Virus record (IMG/VR): IMGVR_UViG_3300022072_000056
Location: 1 to 35,269 of that record
Length of the DNA: 35,269 bases
Origin: a virus
Direction: 5' to 3' (one strand)
Below are positions 22,522 through 28,646 of the stretch, one piece after another (the stretch's first letter is position 1; each line of letters opens with the position of its first letter). The notes below the pieces were generated by a model. The model saw nothing but the letters and a program-made list of their open reading frames with translations, did no database searches and was not told where the DNA came from. A program made the position numbers and the translations under genes.

Positions 22522-22859
22522 TTTCTACCTTCCTAAAATCCAAATTGCATATGGGAACCGTCACTGACTGTGAGTTATGGTATGACGGTTCTGTTGCTAT
22601 TGATGAAGATTTGGTTGTTGCCGCAGGGATGCGGGAGTATGAACAAATTGATATCTATAACGCAACTAACGGAAAACGTTGGACTACTTACATAATACTT
22701 GCGCCCAAGGGTTCGGGCACTATTTCCGTGAATGGGCCCGGTGCGCGTAATGCAATGGTGGGTGATCGTGTAGTTCTTTGTACATATGTATCTGTTGATG
22801 CGCACATGTTTACCCCCAATCAGATATATCTGAATACAGACAATACCATCATAAGTTAA
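22518..22859 (+). CDS. panD: Aspartate 1-decarboxylase (PanD), pyruvoyl enzyme
   Basis: 113-residue proenzyme that cleaves itself to form a pyruvoyl group and decarboxylates L-aspartate to beta-alanine, the precursor of pantothenate and CoA. The alignment to bacterial PanD is colinear from residue 2: ISTFLKSKLH, K9, Y22-D-G24-S25 (the self-cleavage Gly-Ser; S25 becomes the pyruvoyl), IDEDLVVAAG, YEQIDIYNATNGKRWTTY with R54 and Y58, and ISVNGPGARNAMVGD with N72. All key residues hold their E. coli numbers. The start is TTG 22518, overlapping the previous TGA; GAAGGAG lies about 10 bases upstream. I know of no well-documented phage panD, so this is a likely auxiliary metabolic gene. It is the last gene before a long inverted repeat. 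Confidence 0.9.
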   Translation: MISTFLKSKLHMGTVTDCELWYDGSVAIDEDLVVAAGMREYEQIDIYNATNGKRWTTYIILAPKGSGTISVNGPGARNAMVGDRVVLCTYVSVDAHMFTPNQIYLNTDNTIIS

Positions 22860-22860
22860 G

Positions 22861-22909
22861 TGTCTTATATATAAGTCATTAGACCCCTTAATGGCAGTTA
22901 TATAAGACA
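22861..22909 (+). repeat. 11-bp inverted repeat filling the panD / GIY-YIG-like gene gap
   Basis: TGTCTTATATA (22861-22871) and TATATAAGACA (22899-22909) are perfect inverted repeats around a 27-base loop containing ACCCCTTAATGG. The right arm ends one base before the ATG at 22910. The left arm is itself part of the palindrome CTTATATATAAG (22864-22875), so alternative structures are possible. No T-tract. Confidence 0.7.
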
Positions 22910-23368
22910 ATGTGGTACATCAAGAATACAGAATACAATCCTACCGAAGACGAACTCAGCGAATACGTTGGGTTCGTTTATCTTATTACAGAACGTGATA
23001 CCGGAAAGAAATATGTCGGTAAGAAGTTCTTCTGGTCTACTCGCAGACTACCACCATTAAAAGGTCAGAAACGGAAACGCAAGGTTACCAAACAATCTGA
23101 CTGGATGGACTACTATGGGTCATCCGAAGAACTCAAATTACTGGTAGAAAAGAAAGGTGGTGAAGCATACTACCGAGAGATACTACACCTCTGCAAAACC
23201 AAAGGTGAGTGTTCCTACCTCGAAGCTAAAGAACAATTCGACCGTGACGTTCTGTTACGGGACGACTACTACAATGCGTTTATTGGATGTAAGATTCACG
23301 CAAAGCACCTCCCCAAGACACTAGTCCAATCCGGACATCAAATAGAACCTTGGCACAATCGACCATAG
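22910..23368 (+). CDS. GIY-YIG-like nuclease domain protein, 152 aa
   Basis: Residues 20-40 show a GIY-YIG-type core: GFVYLITERDTGKKYVGKK gives the x-V-Y and Y-V-G signatures, with catalytic Arg candidates in WSTRR and a C-terminal Glu in SYLEAKEQF, where the family's metal-binding Glu is expected. A basic insert (KGQKRKRKVTKQSDWMDYYG) follows. Related proteins in T4-like phages are homing-endonuclease-like or standalone nucleases, and in T4 such genes cluster near nrd genes, as here. It starts right after an inverted repeat that could fold over the initiation region. No obvious ribosome site. Confidence 0.72.
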   Translation: MWYIKNTEYNPTEDELSEYVGFVYLITERDTGKKYVGKKFFWSTRRLPPLKGQKRKRKVTKQSDWMDYYGSSEELKLLVEKKGGEAYYREILHLCKTKGECSYLEAKEQFDRDVLLRDDYYNAFIGCKIHAKHLPKTLVQSGHQIEPWHNRP

Positions 23369-23386
23369 TTATACCCACTATTCATG

Positions 23387-23434
23387 AAATAAATGATAAT
23401 AGTTGTTGACTTCTTGTTATGATTATGAGATAAT
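23387..23434 (+). promoter_or_regulatory. Sigma70-like early promoter P6 with AAATAAATG element
   Basis: AAATAAATG at 23387-23395, then 10 bases, TTGACT at 23406-23411, 17-base spacer and GATAAT at 23429-23434 with TG before it. Same design as P1-P3. It drives two small genes at 23468 and 23614. Confidence 0.8.
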
Positions 23435-23467
23435 ACTTGTACAGATTGAGTTGAGAGAGATTATATT

Positions 23468-23614
23468 ATGAATGACGAACTTGCCGAACTATCCATCCTT
23501 TGGAATGACCTCGCTATGTTGCTTGACGCCCAAGAGTGTTACAACGAGAGGTACTATAATTCAGAGTACAAGAGAATCATTGGTCGCATAAATGAAATTG
23601 GAGGTGTGAAATAA
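23468..23614 (+). CDS. Hypothetical small protein, 48 aa
   Basis: ATG 23468 after a GAGAGAGA ribosome site; stop at 23612-23614. The 48-residue product (MNDELAELSILWNDLAMLLD, then AQECYNERYYNSEYKR) is a charged amphipathic helix pair with no known motif. It overlaps the next gene at TAATG. Its strong promoter and ribosome site argue that it is a genuine early gene. Function unknown. Confidence 0.6.
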   Translation: MNDELAELSILWNDLAMLLDAQECYNERYYNSEYKRIIGRINEIGGVK

Positions 23615-23829
23615 TGAATGTAGATACACTAGAGAAAGTTGTTTATATGTTGATTGCAGCTGCAATTGCGGTTCTCACGCTTGTTTATGTGGGTGACAAT
23701 ATTCTGGATCAACCAGACGTGCACTTCAGTAATTCTACTGGCGAATGCGTCAAGGTTATAAACTATGGAGATGATGAATACTCCTGTGATAATATACCAA
23801 AACGTTATAACCATGTATGGGTCTTATAA
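23614..23829 (+). CDS. Small membrane-anchored protein, 71 aa
   Basis: 71 residues: an N-terminal membrane helix at about 9-26 (VVYMLIAAAIAVLTLVYV) and a conserved-looking outer part, DVHFSNSTGECVKVINYGDD, then YSCDNIPKRYNHVWV, with two cysteines that could form a disulfide. I recall similar proteins (STGECVKV...YNHVWV) in other marine phages; the function is not known. It is a likely inner-membrane protein with a periplasmic C-terminus. The start overlaps the previous stop (TAATG). Confidence 0.7.
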   Translation: MNVDTLEKVVYMLIAAAIAVLTLVYVGDNILDQPDVHFSNSTGECVKVINYGDDEYSCDNIPKRYNHVWVL

Positions 23830-23842
23830 CAAATTGTTCTAA

Positions 23843-23889
23843 AAATAAATGAAATAGTTGTTGCATTATTGTTTTAGTTATGAGATAAT
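23843..23889 (+). promoter_or_regulatory. Sigma70-like early promoter P7 with AAATAAATG element
   Basis: AAATAAATG at 23843-23851, 9 bases, TTGCAT at 23861-23866, 17-base spacer, GATAAT at 23884-23889 with TG upstream. The -35 is the weakest of the set. It drives the gene at 23945 after a 50-base leader. Confidence 0.72.
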
Positions 23890-23902
23890 GTCTTTGTTGG
23901 TT

Positions 23903-23915
23903 GGGGAGTGTCCCC
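23903..23915 (+). other. GC hairpin in the leader of the 23945 gene, possible attenuator
   Basis: GGGGA-GTG-TCCCC stem-loop in the P7 transcript leader, followed by GTTGTTTTTA. The short stem plus T-rich stretch resembles a weak intrinsic terminator or attenuator placed before the start codon. Confidence 0.45.
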
Positions 23916-23944
23916 GTTGTTTTTACTTTGAAAGAGACTATATT

Positions 23945-24502
23945 ATGAAAAATGAAATGATTGCTTTGTTCGCGAAACACGACCTTGTTCTTACTATTGA
24001 CGAAGAACGTTTAGTTGCCAAGTGCGACCGTCCTGCTCCCCGTGCCCGTCTTGGGTTCAAGAATGAGTACCACGTTCGTTACCGTACTATTGAACGTATG
24101 TACGAAGCGCAACAAGAGTTCATTGATAATCGTCTTGCCACTATCGAATACCGTGCCAAAGCGAAAGAAGAACGCAAAGTCAAGGCAGTAGAACTTGCCG
24201 CCAACGTCAAGGTCGGTGACTTGTTCGTTGACTCTTGGGGTTACGAACAGACTCAAGTTGATTGTTACCAAGTCGTTGCGAAACCTACAGCGAAAACTGT
24301 CATTGTCCGTGAGGTTGCCACCGCAACTGTTGAAGGTAGTGAAGGAATGATGTGTCAAAATGTTCGTGCGGTTCCCAACTCTTTCGTTGGTGAAGAGATG
24401 AAGAAACGAATCGACAACTACGGTGGATTCAAGACTTCTTCTCATTCTTTTGCTCGTCCTACTACTGCGGAAGCTACTCACTACAACAGCTGGTACTACT
24501 AA
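23945..24502 (+). CDS. Conserved phage hypothetical protein, 185 aa
   Basis: 185 residues, MKNEMIALFAKHDLVLTIDE, a helical Arg/Glu-rich middle (MYEAQQEFIDNRLATIEYRA), then a strand-rich domain NVKVGDLFVDSWGYEQTQVD and CYQVVAKPTAKTVIVREVAT, with a Thr/Ser/His-rich tail ending in NSWYY. I recall the VGDLF..SWGYEQT block from diverse phages but know no function. The frame is open 29 codons upstream, but the region 23858-23944 holds promoter P7 and a hairpin; ATG 23945 has an AAAGAGA ribosome site. Confidence 0.75.
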   Translation: MKNEMIALFAKHDLVLTIDEERLVAKCDRPAPRARLGFKNEYHVRYRTIERMYEAQQEFIDNRLATIEYRAKAKEERKVKAVELAANVKVGDLFVDSWGYEQTQVDCYQVVAKPTAKTVIVREVATATVEGSEGMMCQNVRAVPNSFVGEEMKKRIDNYGGFKTSSHSFARPTTAEATHYNSWYY

Positions 24503-24514
24503 GGAGATTTTAAA

Positions 24515-24655
24515 ATGAGTGATTACGTTTACTACTTAGAAGAGGATGGCGAGTTTCTTGCCGAAATGATCTTCGACAGTGAACAGGATGCAATCGATTA
24601 TGCCGAAGAAAAAGCAATGAAGAACTACAAGATTATTGAGTGGGACTGTGATTAA
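24515..24655 (+). CDS. Small acidic protein, 46 aa
   Basis: ATG 24515 with a strong AAGGAGA ribosome site and TAA at 24653-24655. The product is MSDYVYYLEEDGEFLAEMIF, DSEQDAIDYAEEKAMKNYKI, IEWDCD: very acidic, strand-strand-helix-strand pattern, no known motif. It lies 12 bases after the 185-residue gene and before a terminator, so the two form one unit from P7. Function unknown. Confidence 0.65.
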   Translation: MSDYVYYLEEDGEFLAEMIFDSEQDAIDYAEEKAMKNYKIIEWDCD

Positions 24656-24710
24656 ACCAACGTTAAATTGGTAATGATTCCTGTGAGGGTTTAACCACGT
24701 TCGCTCTTTT
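24656..24710 (+). other. Structured 3' untranslated segment, possible small RNA
   Basis: Between a stop codon and a strong terminator. CCAA/TTGG (24657-24671) can form a small hairpin, and GTTAAA (24662-24667) can instead pair with TTTAAC at 24690-24695. The two pairings compete. No open frame. It could be an ordinary 3' UTR. Confidence 0.3.
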
Positions 24711-24735
24711 CCCCCGAGAAATCGGGGGTTTTTTT
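24711..24735 (+). terminator. Strong rho-independent terminator
   Basis: CCCCCGA/TCGGGGG perfect 7-bp stem closed by the stable tetraloop GAAA, followed by seven T residues. It is preceded by TTTT, and the opposite strand is less favourable. It is the clearest intrinsic terminator in the window and ends the P7 unit. Confidence 0.95.
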
Positions 24736-24797
24736 ACATATAGATACTAAGTGAAAACACAAAAAACCCTATATAGTTATAGTAAAGGTGAAATATA

Positions 24798-25232
24798 ATG
24801 GCCAACAATAGAACCCCCGACATTTTCGAAATCTTCGAAGAGTTTGGGAAACAAACAACTAAAACCAAAAGAAAGGATGTTCTGTTGAAATATCAGAATG
24901 TTGCTGCTTTAACAGATGTCCTCCGAGGCACTTTTGATGATACTCTTCAGTTCATCTTGCCCGCGGGCACTCCTCCGTATACCCCAAATAGACCTGAGTC
25001 AACCCCTTCTAGTCTCCTACGACTACATAAAGAATTCGGTTATTATGTTAAAGGTGGGCCAGGCAAAGATATGCAGGCGTTTAGACGCGAACTCAAATTC
25101 ATGCGACTCTTGGAATCAATACATCCAAAAGATGCAGAGATAGTTTTGTCGATGGTGGCAAAAAAGTCACCAGTGAAATACTTAACCAAAAAACTAGTAC
25201 AGGAGACCTTTCCAAAACTGATCCAGAAATAA
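24798..25232 (+). CDS. Conserved T4-like marine phage protein (DUF6433-like), 144 aa
   Basis: 144 residues: an N-terminal helix (NRTPDIFEIFEEFGKQTTKT), a central block LRGTFDDTLQFILPAGTPPY, then TPNRPESTPSSLLRLHKEFG, YYVKGGPGKDMQAFRRE and SIHPKDAEIVLSMVAKK ending in ETFPKLIQK. I recognise this as a widely conserved family in marine T4-like phages, probably DUF6433; its role is unknown to me. It is the first gene after the terminator; the ribosome site AAAGGTGA lies 10 bases before the ATG. No obvious sigma70 promoter is visible in the 60 bases upstream. Confidence 0.78.
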   Translation: MANNRTPDIFEIFEEFGKQTTKTKRKDVLLKYQNVAALTDVLRGTFDDTLQFILPAGTPPYTPNRPESTPSSLLRLHKEFGYYVKGGPGKDMQAFRRELKFMRLLESIHPKDAEIVLSMVAKKSPVKYLTKKLVQETFPKLIQK

Positions 25233-25262
25233 CCATCCCTTTAACTAACAAACGAGGTGTTG

Positions 25263-25424
25263 ATGTCAGAAAAACAATTGGAACGCTTGAAGCGAGACCG
25301 TCAGGAATTGGATTATTATATCCAACGAATGAAGAAGAAAGGAAGAGATAACTTGGTTTATAAACTAGCAAAGAAACAAGAGTATCTCAATCAAACTATT
25401 GTTGAACAACTAACGACTCAATAA
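25263..25424 (+). CDS. Small basic coiled-coil protein, 53 aa
   Basis: ATG 25263, TAA 25422-25424. The product MSEKQLERLKRDRQELDYYI, QRMKKKGRDNLVYKLAKKQE, YLNQTIVEQLTTQ is almost entirely helical with heptad spacing of Leu/Ile/Tyr, so a short coiled coil or helical hairpin. Ribosome site CGAGGTGTTG is acceptable. No family recognised. It lies between two conserved genes and upstream of a strong GC hairpin. Confidence 0.62.
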   Translation: MSEKQLERLKRDRQELDYYIQRMKKKGRDNLVYKLAKKQEYLNQTIVEQLTTQ

Positions 25425-25445
25425 GGAAGGTGATCCGTATCTCTT

Positions 25446-25466
25446 CACCCCCCCACTCGGGGGGTG
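25446..25466 (+). other. Very stable GC hairpin between genes
   Basis: CACCCCCC (25446-25453) and GGGGGGTG (25459-25466) form an 8-bp stem with a 5-base loop. No T-run follows on either strand, so it is not a typical intrinsic terminator; it may protect the 3' end of the upstream message or reduce expression of the downstream gene. Confidence 0.55.
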
Positions 25467-25490
25467 TCGTATGGAAAACAATAATAAATT

Positions 25491-25727
25491 ATGCCAATAT
25501 ATGAATTTAAAGATAATGAGACCGGCGAAGTAATCGAAGTCATGATGAAAATATCAGAGTACGATGACTACCGAAAAGATAACCCCCATCTAAATAGATG
25601 TTTCACTAAAGCGCCCGGTTTAACATCGGGAGTCAAATCCGCATTGACAATGGCTGGTAGCGATTGGCAAGAACACCTAGGCAACATTAAGAAAGGTGCG
25701 GGTAAAGATAACAACATCAAAACATAG
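25491..25727 (+). CDS. FmdB-like small phage protein lacking the zinc knuckles, 78 aa
   Basis: 78 residues beginning MPIYEFKDNETGEVIEVMMK, the pattern of the FmdB/zinc-ribbon family N-terminus, but with only one cysteine (C37), so it cannot bind zinc as FmdB does. The C-terminal part (PGLTSGVKSALTMAGSDWQE, HLGNIKKG) matches conserved proteins I recall near phoH in T4-like phages. There is no clear Shine-Dalgarno before the ATG. It ends 8 bases before phoH. Function unknown. Confidence 0.72.
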   Translation: MPIYEFKDNETGEVIEVMMKISEYDDYRKDNPHLNRCFTKAPGLTSGVKSALTMAGSDWQEHLGNIKKGAGKDNNIKT

Positions 25728-25735
25728 AGAACTTA

Positions 25736-26419
25736 ATGCAAAAACCACAAACGTTAAAGATCGATCATCTTTTGACAGTCGATCCAATGACTACTGGCCA
25801 AGAACAAGTGTTCTCTGCCTACAAGTCTGGTTCGCACTTGGTACTGAATGGATCTGCGGGGACGGGTAAAACTTTCAGTGCACTGTATCTTGGACTAGAG
25901 ACTGTACTTGATAAAGGTAACCAGTTTTCATCTGTAGTTATCTGTAGGTCTATCGTACCTACCCGAGAGATTGGATTCTTGCCAGGAACTCTAGAAGAGA
26001 AGATGGATGCATATACCGCACCCTACAAATCAATATGCGCGGAACTATTCGATGATCCGGAAGCATACCGAAAACTTTCGGAGAACAAGACGGTTGATTT
26101 TATCTCAACGTCACATATTCGTGGAACTACAATCAACGATGCAGTTATCATAGTGGATGAGATGCAGAACTTGACATTCCATGAATTAGATAGTATCATT
26201 ACTAGAGTTGGTCAGAATTGTCGGATCATATTCTGTGGTGATTATTATCAATCAGACTTCGTAAAAGAAGGTGATAGGAAAGGTATCGTGAAGTTTATCG
26301 AGATACTTGAGTTGATGAAGAACTTCACTGTAGTAGAATTTACATGGGCAGATATAGTACGTTCGGACTTCGTGCGAGACTATATAATGACTAAAGAACT
26401 AATAGAGGAAAAGAAATGA
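25736..26419 (+). CDS. phoH: PhoH-like P-loop ATPase
   Basis: 227-residue PhoH-family ATPase. Walker A is G39-S-A-G-T-G-K45-T46 (LVLNGSAGTGKT), Walker B is IIVDE with D141/E142 followed by MQNLT, and downstream RIIFCGDYYQSD is the sensor-like block found in PhoH proteins. phoH is a common marker of marine phages. The family shows ATPase/helicase-like features, and the role in infection (RNA metabolism, or an older phosphate-stress proposal) is not settled. No PhoH-associated PIN domain is present, so it is the short phage form. It overlaps the lysozyme gene by 4 bases. Confidence 0.93.
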   Translation: MQKPQTLKIDHLLTVDPMTTGQEQVFSAYKSGSHLVLNGSAGTGKTFSALYLGLETVLDKGNQFSSVVICRSIVPTREIGFLPGTLEEKMDAYTAPYKSICAELFDDPEAYRKLSENKTVDFISTSHIRGTTINDAVIIVDEMQNLTFHELDSIITRVGQNCRIIFCGDYYQSDFVKEGDRKGIVKFIEILELMKNFTVVEFTWADIVRSDFVRDYIMTKELIEEKK

Positions 26420-26862
26420 ACAGACAAGAAGTATTCGAAACATTAAAAGTGGACGAAGGAGTCGAGTATGAAATCTATAACGACCATCTTGGGTACGCAA
26501 CATTTGGTGTCGGGCATCTCGTACTTGAAACTGACCCCGAACACGGACAACCGGTCGGAACCCCAATCAGTGAAGACAGAGTTGCCGAGTGTTTTGACAA
26601 CGACCTCAATACAGCAATCAGCGAGTGTCATGCTTTATACGGACAGGGCGACTTTGATTCGTTACCAGACGGAGTACAAGGTGTACTTGTCAATATGATG
26701 TTCAACATGGGACGTACTCGTTTGAGTAAGTTCAAGAACTTCAATGGTGCAATTGCAGAAGGTGATTGGAAACGTGCAGGTGTAGAGGGACGTGATAGTC
26801 TCTGGCATCGACAGGTTACAAACCGTGCAGAAAGACTAATGGTAACCTTAGAGAACGTATAA
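26416..26862 (+). CDS. T4-type lysozyme (GH24 muramidase)
   Basis: 148-residue endolysin cutting the MurNAc-GlcNAc bond of peptidoglycan. Its catalytic triad matches T4 lysozyme E11/D20/T26: E14 in VDEGVEYEIY, D23 in YNDHLGY and T29 in ATFGVGHL. The later helix VQGVLVNMMFNMGRTRLSKF, then FNGAIAEGDWKRA and SLWHRQVTNRAERL is also typical of GH24. No signal peptide or SAR anchor, so it needs a holin: candidates in the window are the 12317 and 30684 membrane proteins. Linked to phoH by an ATGA overlap. Confidence 0.94.
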   Translation: MNRQEVFETLKVDEGVEYEIYNDHLGYATFGVGHLVLETDPEHGQPVGTPISEDRVAECFDNDLNTAISECHALYGQGDFDSLPDGVQGVLVNMMFNMGRTRLSKFKNFNGAIAEGDWKRAGVEGRDSLWHRQVTNRAERLMVTLENV

Positions 26863-26871
26863 GTAATTAGT

Positions 26872-27018
26872 ATGGCCAAGTACAGTCGTCACGATAGTAG
26901 AAACAAGAAACGTAATAAACATAAACAGATGACCTTGAATGGGAACTCTGATACACGAAAAGTGAGAGATAATGAGAAACGCGATTTTTCAATACATGAT
27001 CGTCAACGACAAGGTTGA
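26872..27018 (+). CDS. Small very basic protein, 48 aa
   Basis: ATG 26872, TGA 27016-27018; product MAKYSRHDSRNKKRNKHKQM, TLNGNSDTRKVRDNEKRDFS, IHDRQRQG. About one third of residues are Lys/Arg/His. The start SRHDSRNKKRNKHK resembles short basic proteins (SRxDPRNKK-like) that I recall in T4-like marine phages. It is likely to bind nucleic acid and is probably unfolded alone. It overlaps the next gene by 47 bases in another frame, an unusually long overlap here, so the true 3' part is less certain. Confidence 0.5.
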   Translation: MAKYSRHDSRNKKRNKHKQMTLNGNSDTRKVRDNEKRDFSIHDRQRQG

Positions 27019-27796
27019 TGAACGTGGTGATATCGAAGGTAGAAAGAGAAGTCAAGTGTATCGAGAGTGTGCGGATATATCTCGCAATTCATTCTTACAG
27101 TACGCAGATCACGTAGATGCGGATTATCACTATTCCGATGAAGCGGTGTATTGTAAGGACGATCATTCAACCGGAATATTGTTTGAATGTTTACGCGTAA
27201 TCTATGACCCGATGTTCGACCAGTACGACAAGGTACTCTTTGCTGATACTGATATTGTAGTAAACACCGATGAAAACATCTTCGACATATGTGAAGACGG
27301 AGATGTTTTCGGTGTACTTGAGAGTGATATCGTCACCGCTGATGGTGGTGGATATAACTCTTGGGATTATAAACAAAGTACCTATCTCGACTTTGTAAAC
27401 AAGTTCCAGATGCACGGCATTCCGGTCGTGCCTTCTATGCCACCTAGCAGACCATCCAAAATAACCATACTGAATACCGGTGTGGTTGTATGGACACGCG
27501 AGGCACGTCTACGTGCACGTGAGTTGTTTATGCCTTGGAAAGAATGGTTCTACGCTAAACCCGAATTCCATATGTCTGTAATGAATGATCAACCATACAT
27601 CTCTGGTCAGTTGATGCAACATGAATTTGATCTGGTCACCATAGACCAGACATGGAATGATTCCCCCCACTACGCCACAGAAGAAGAGTTCTTTGAGAAG
27701 GCGAAGTTCTGTCACTATACTGGCGGAGGATGGAAGATCCTCATGCTAGACCACTATCACTCAAACAAATTCCGACTATCACCAAAACAAATGTAA
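26972..27796 (+). CDS. Glycosyltransferase with DxD motif (GT8-like), 274 aa
   Basis: 274 residues. KVLFADTDIVVNTDENIF contains the D92-T-D94 metal/nucleotide-sugar motif preceded by a hydrophobic strand, and TGILFECLRVIYDPMFDQYD is the upstream helix seen in GT8-like enzymes. KITILNTGVVVWTREARLRA resembles their N-x-G-V block, and YNSWDYKQS and HYTGGGWKI lie near the acceptor side. It transfers a sugar to an unknown acceptor. First gene of the tailoring island; start ATG 26972 after AGTGAGAG. Confidence 0.75.
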   Translation: MRNAIFQYMIVNDKVDERGDIEGRKRSQVYRECADISRNSFLQYADHVDADYHYSDEAVYCKDDHSTGILFECLRVIYDPMFDQYDKVLFADTDIVVNTDENIFDICEDGDVFGVLESDIVTADGGGYNSWDYKQSTYLDFVNKFQMHGIPVVPSMPPSRPSKITILNTGVVVWTREARLRARELFMPWKEWFYAKPEFHMSVMNDQPYISGQLMQHEFDLVTIDQTWNDSPHYATEEEFFEKAKFCHYTGGGWKILMLDHYHSNKFRLSPKQM

Positions 27797-27803
27797 ATAA
27801 GTG

Positions 27804-27832
27804 TTGACATCTTGTTTTAACTATGAGATAAT
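27804..27832 (+). promoter_or_regulatory. Sigma70-like early promoter P8
   Basis: TTGACA at 27804-27809, 17-base spacer, GATAAT at 27827-27832 with TG upstream and GGGTACC downstream. AAATAAGTG directly abuts the -35 (27795-27803) instead of lying 9 bases away. It drives the gene at 27865 and the second HAD copy. Confidence 0.82.
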
Positions 27833-27864
27833 GGGTACCTAATTGAGAGAGAGAGGTGTTTATT

Positions 27865-28053
27865 ATGAATTATGTAGAAACTGGTGCCATTGTTACAAAG
27901 ATGATCGAACTTATTCGTAAGGATAACGATAATCCAAATTATGCAATCGGTTACCTAGAAGCTATGATGAGAACTCTATCTATGAAATATCCCAAAGTTC
28001 TCGAAGAATTTATCGAAACTATTGACTATTTAGAAAATAAGGAAGTAAAGTGA
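27865..28053 (+). CDS. Hypothetical helical protein, 62 aa
   Basis: 62 residues, MNYVETGAIVTKMIELIRKD, NDNPNYAIGYLEAMMRTLSM, KYPKVLEEFIETIDYLENKE, VK: entirely helical with two amphipathic helices. A GTG three codons upstream (27856) is possible, but ATG 27865 has the GAGAGAGAG ribosome site at a better distance. It ends in a GTGA overlap with the HAD gene. Copy A of the HAD gene also follows a small helical/strand protein, but the two upstream proteins are not alike. Confidence 0.66.
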   Translation: MNYVETGAIVTKMIELIRKDNDNPNYAIGYLEAMMRTLSMKYPKVLEEFIETIDYLENKEVK

Positions 28054-28631
28054 ATAAAGAAAATGTAATATTAACAGACATCGATGGTGTAGTTCTTAAC
28101 TGGTTCTACGCATTCGATATCTGGATGAACGAACACGGTCACAAGTTAGCTGACCCAACAAACCTAGTCTATGATGTCAGTGAAGCCTATGGTGTTGACA
28201 AGGAGACTGGTAAGATGTTAGTCCGTGTGTTTAACGAGAGTGCCCATGTCGGGTTCCTTCCACCACTACGTGACGCAATGCATTACATGAAGAAGTTGCA
28301 CGAAGAACATGGTTATGTGTTCCATGCGATTACTAGTCTGAGTGACAATCCTAATGCGCAGAAGTTGCGTATCCTAAACCTTCAGAAGTTGTTCGGTGAG
28401 ACTTTGTTTGAGAAGTTCATTATCCTTGGTTGTGGTGATGACAAAGACGAAGCCTTAGAACCTTACCGTGACACCGAATGCCTGTGGGTAGAAGATAAGA
28501 CTGAGAATGCCGAACTAGGTGTTGAACTTGGTCTGGAGAGTGTGTTGATGGAACATGGTTTCAACATGAACCACCCAACTATCCCTTGCATGAAGAACTG
28601 GAAAGAGATCTACGAAAAACTGGTTGGTTAA
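28050..28631 (+). CDS. HAD-superfamily phosphatase, deoxyribonucleotidase-like (copy B)
   Basis: 193 residues, paralogue of 3902-4480. Motif I is TDIDGV with nucleophile Asp and the +2 Asp, and the later acidic site is in LWVEDK. The block from PPLRDAMHYM to VFHAITS is identical in both copies, whereas the region after the nucleophile (residues 20-45) and the surface around SLSDNP differ. Identity is about 80% by eye at the protein level and clearly lower in DNA, with many synonymous changes, so the duplication is not recent or one copy came by transfer. GTG start overlapping the previous stop. The expected role is dephosphorylation of (d)NMPs or a related small phosphate. Confidence 0.8.
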   Translation: MNKENVILTDIDGVVLNWFYAFDIWMNEHGHKLADPTNLVYDVSEAYGVDKETGKMLVRVFNESAHVGFLPPLRDAMHYMKKLHEEHGYVFHAITSLSDNPNAQKLRILNLQKLFGETLFEKFIILGCGDDKDEALEPYRDTECLWVEDKTENAELGVELGLESVLMEHGFNMNHPTIPCMKNWKEIYEKLVG

Positions 28632-28646
28632 AATGTGACTAAATAT

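Noticed and set aside
24011-24481. Reverse-strand open frame of 156 aa
   Set aside because: Shadow of the 185-residue + strand gene, Ser/Thr/Phe/Arg-rich without motif or start signals.
28637-28646. ACTAAATA as a possible late promoter before the carbamoyltransferase
   Set aside because: Two mismatches to TATAAATA; such matches are frequent in A/T-rich DNA.
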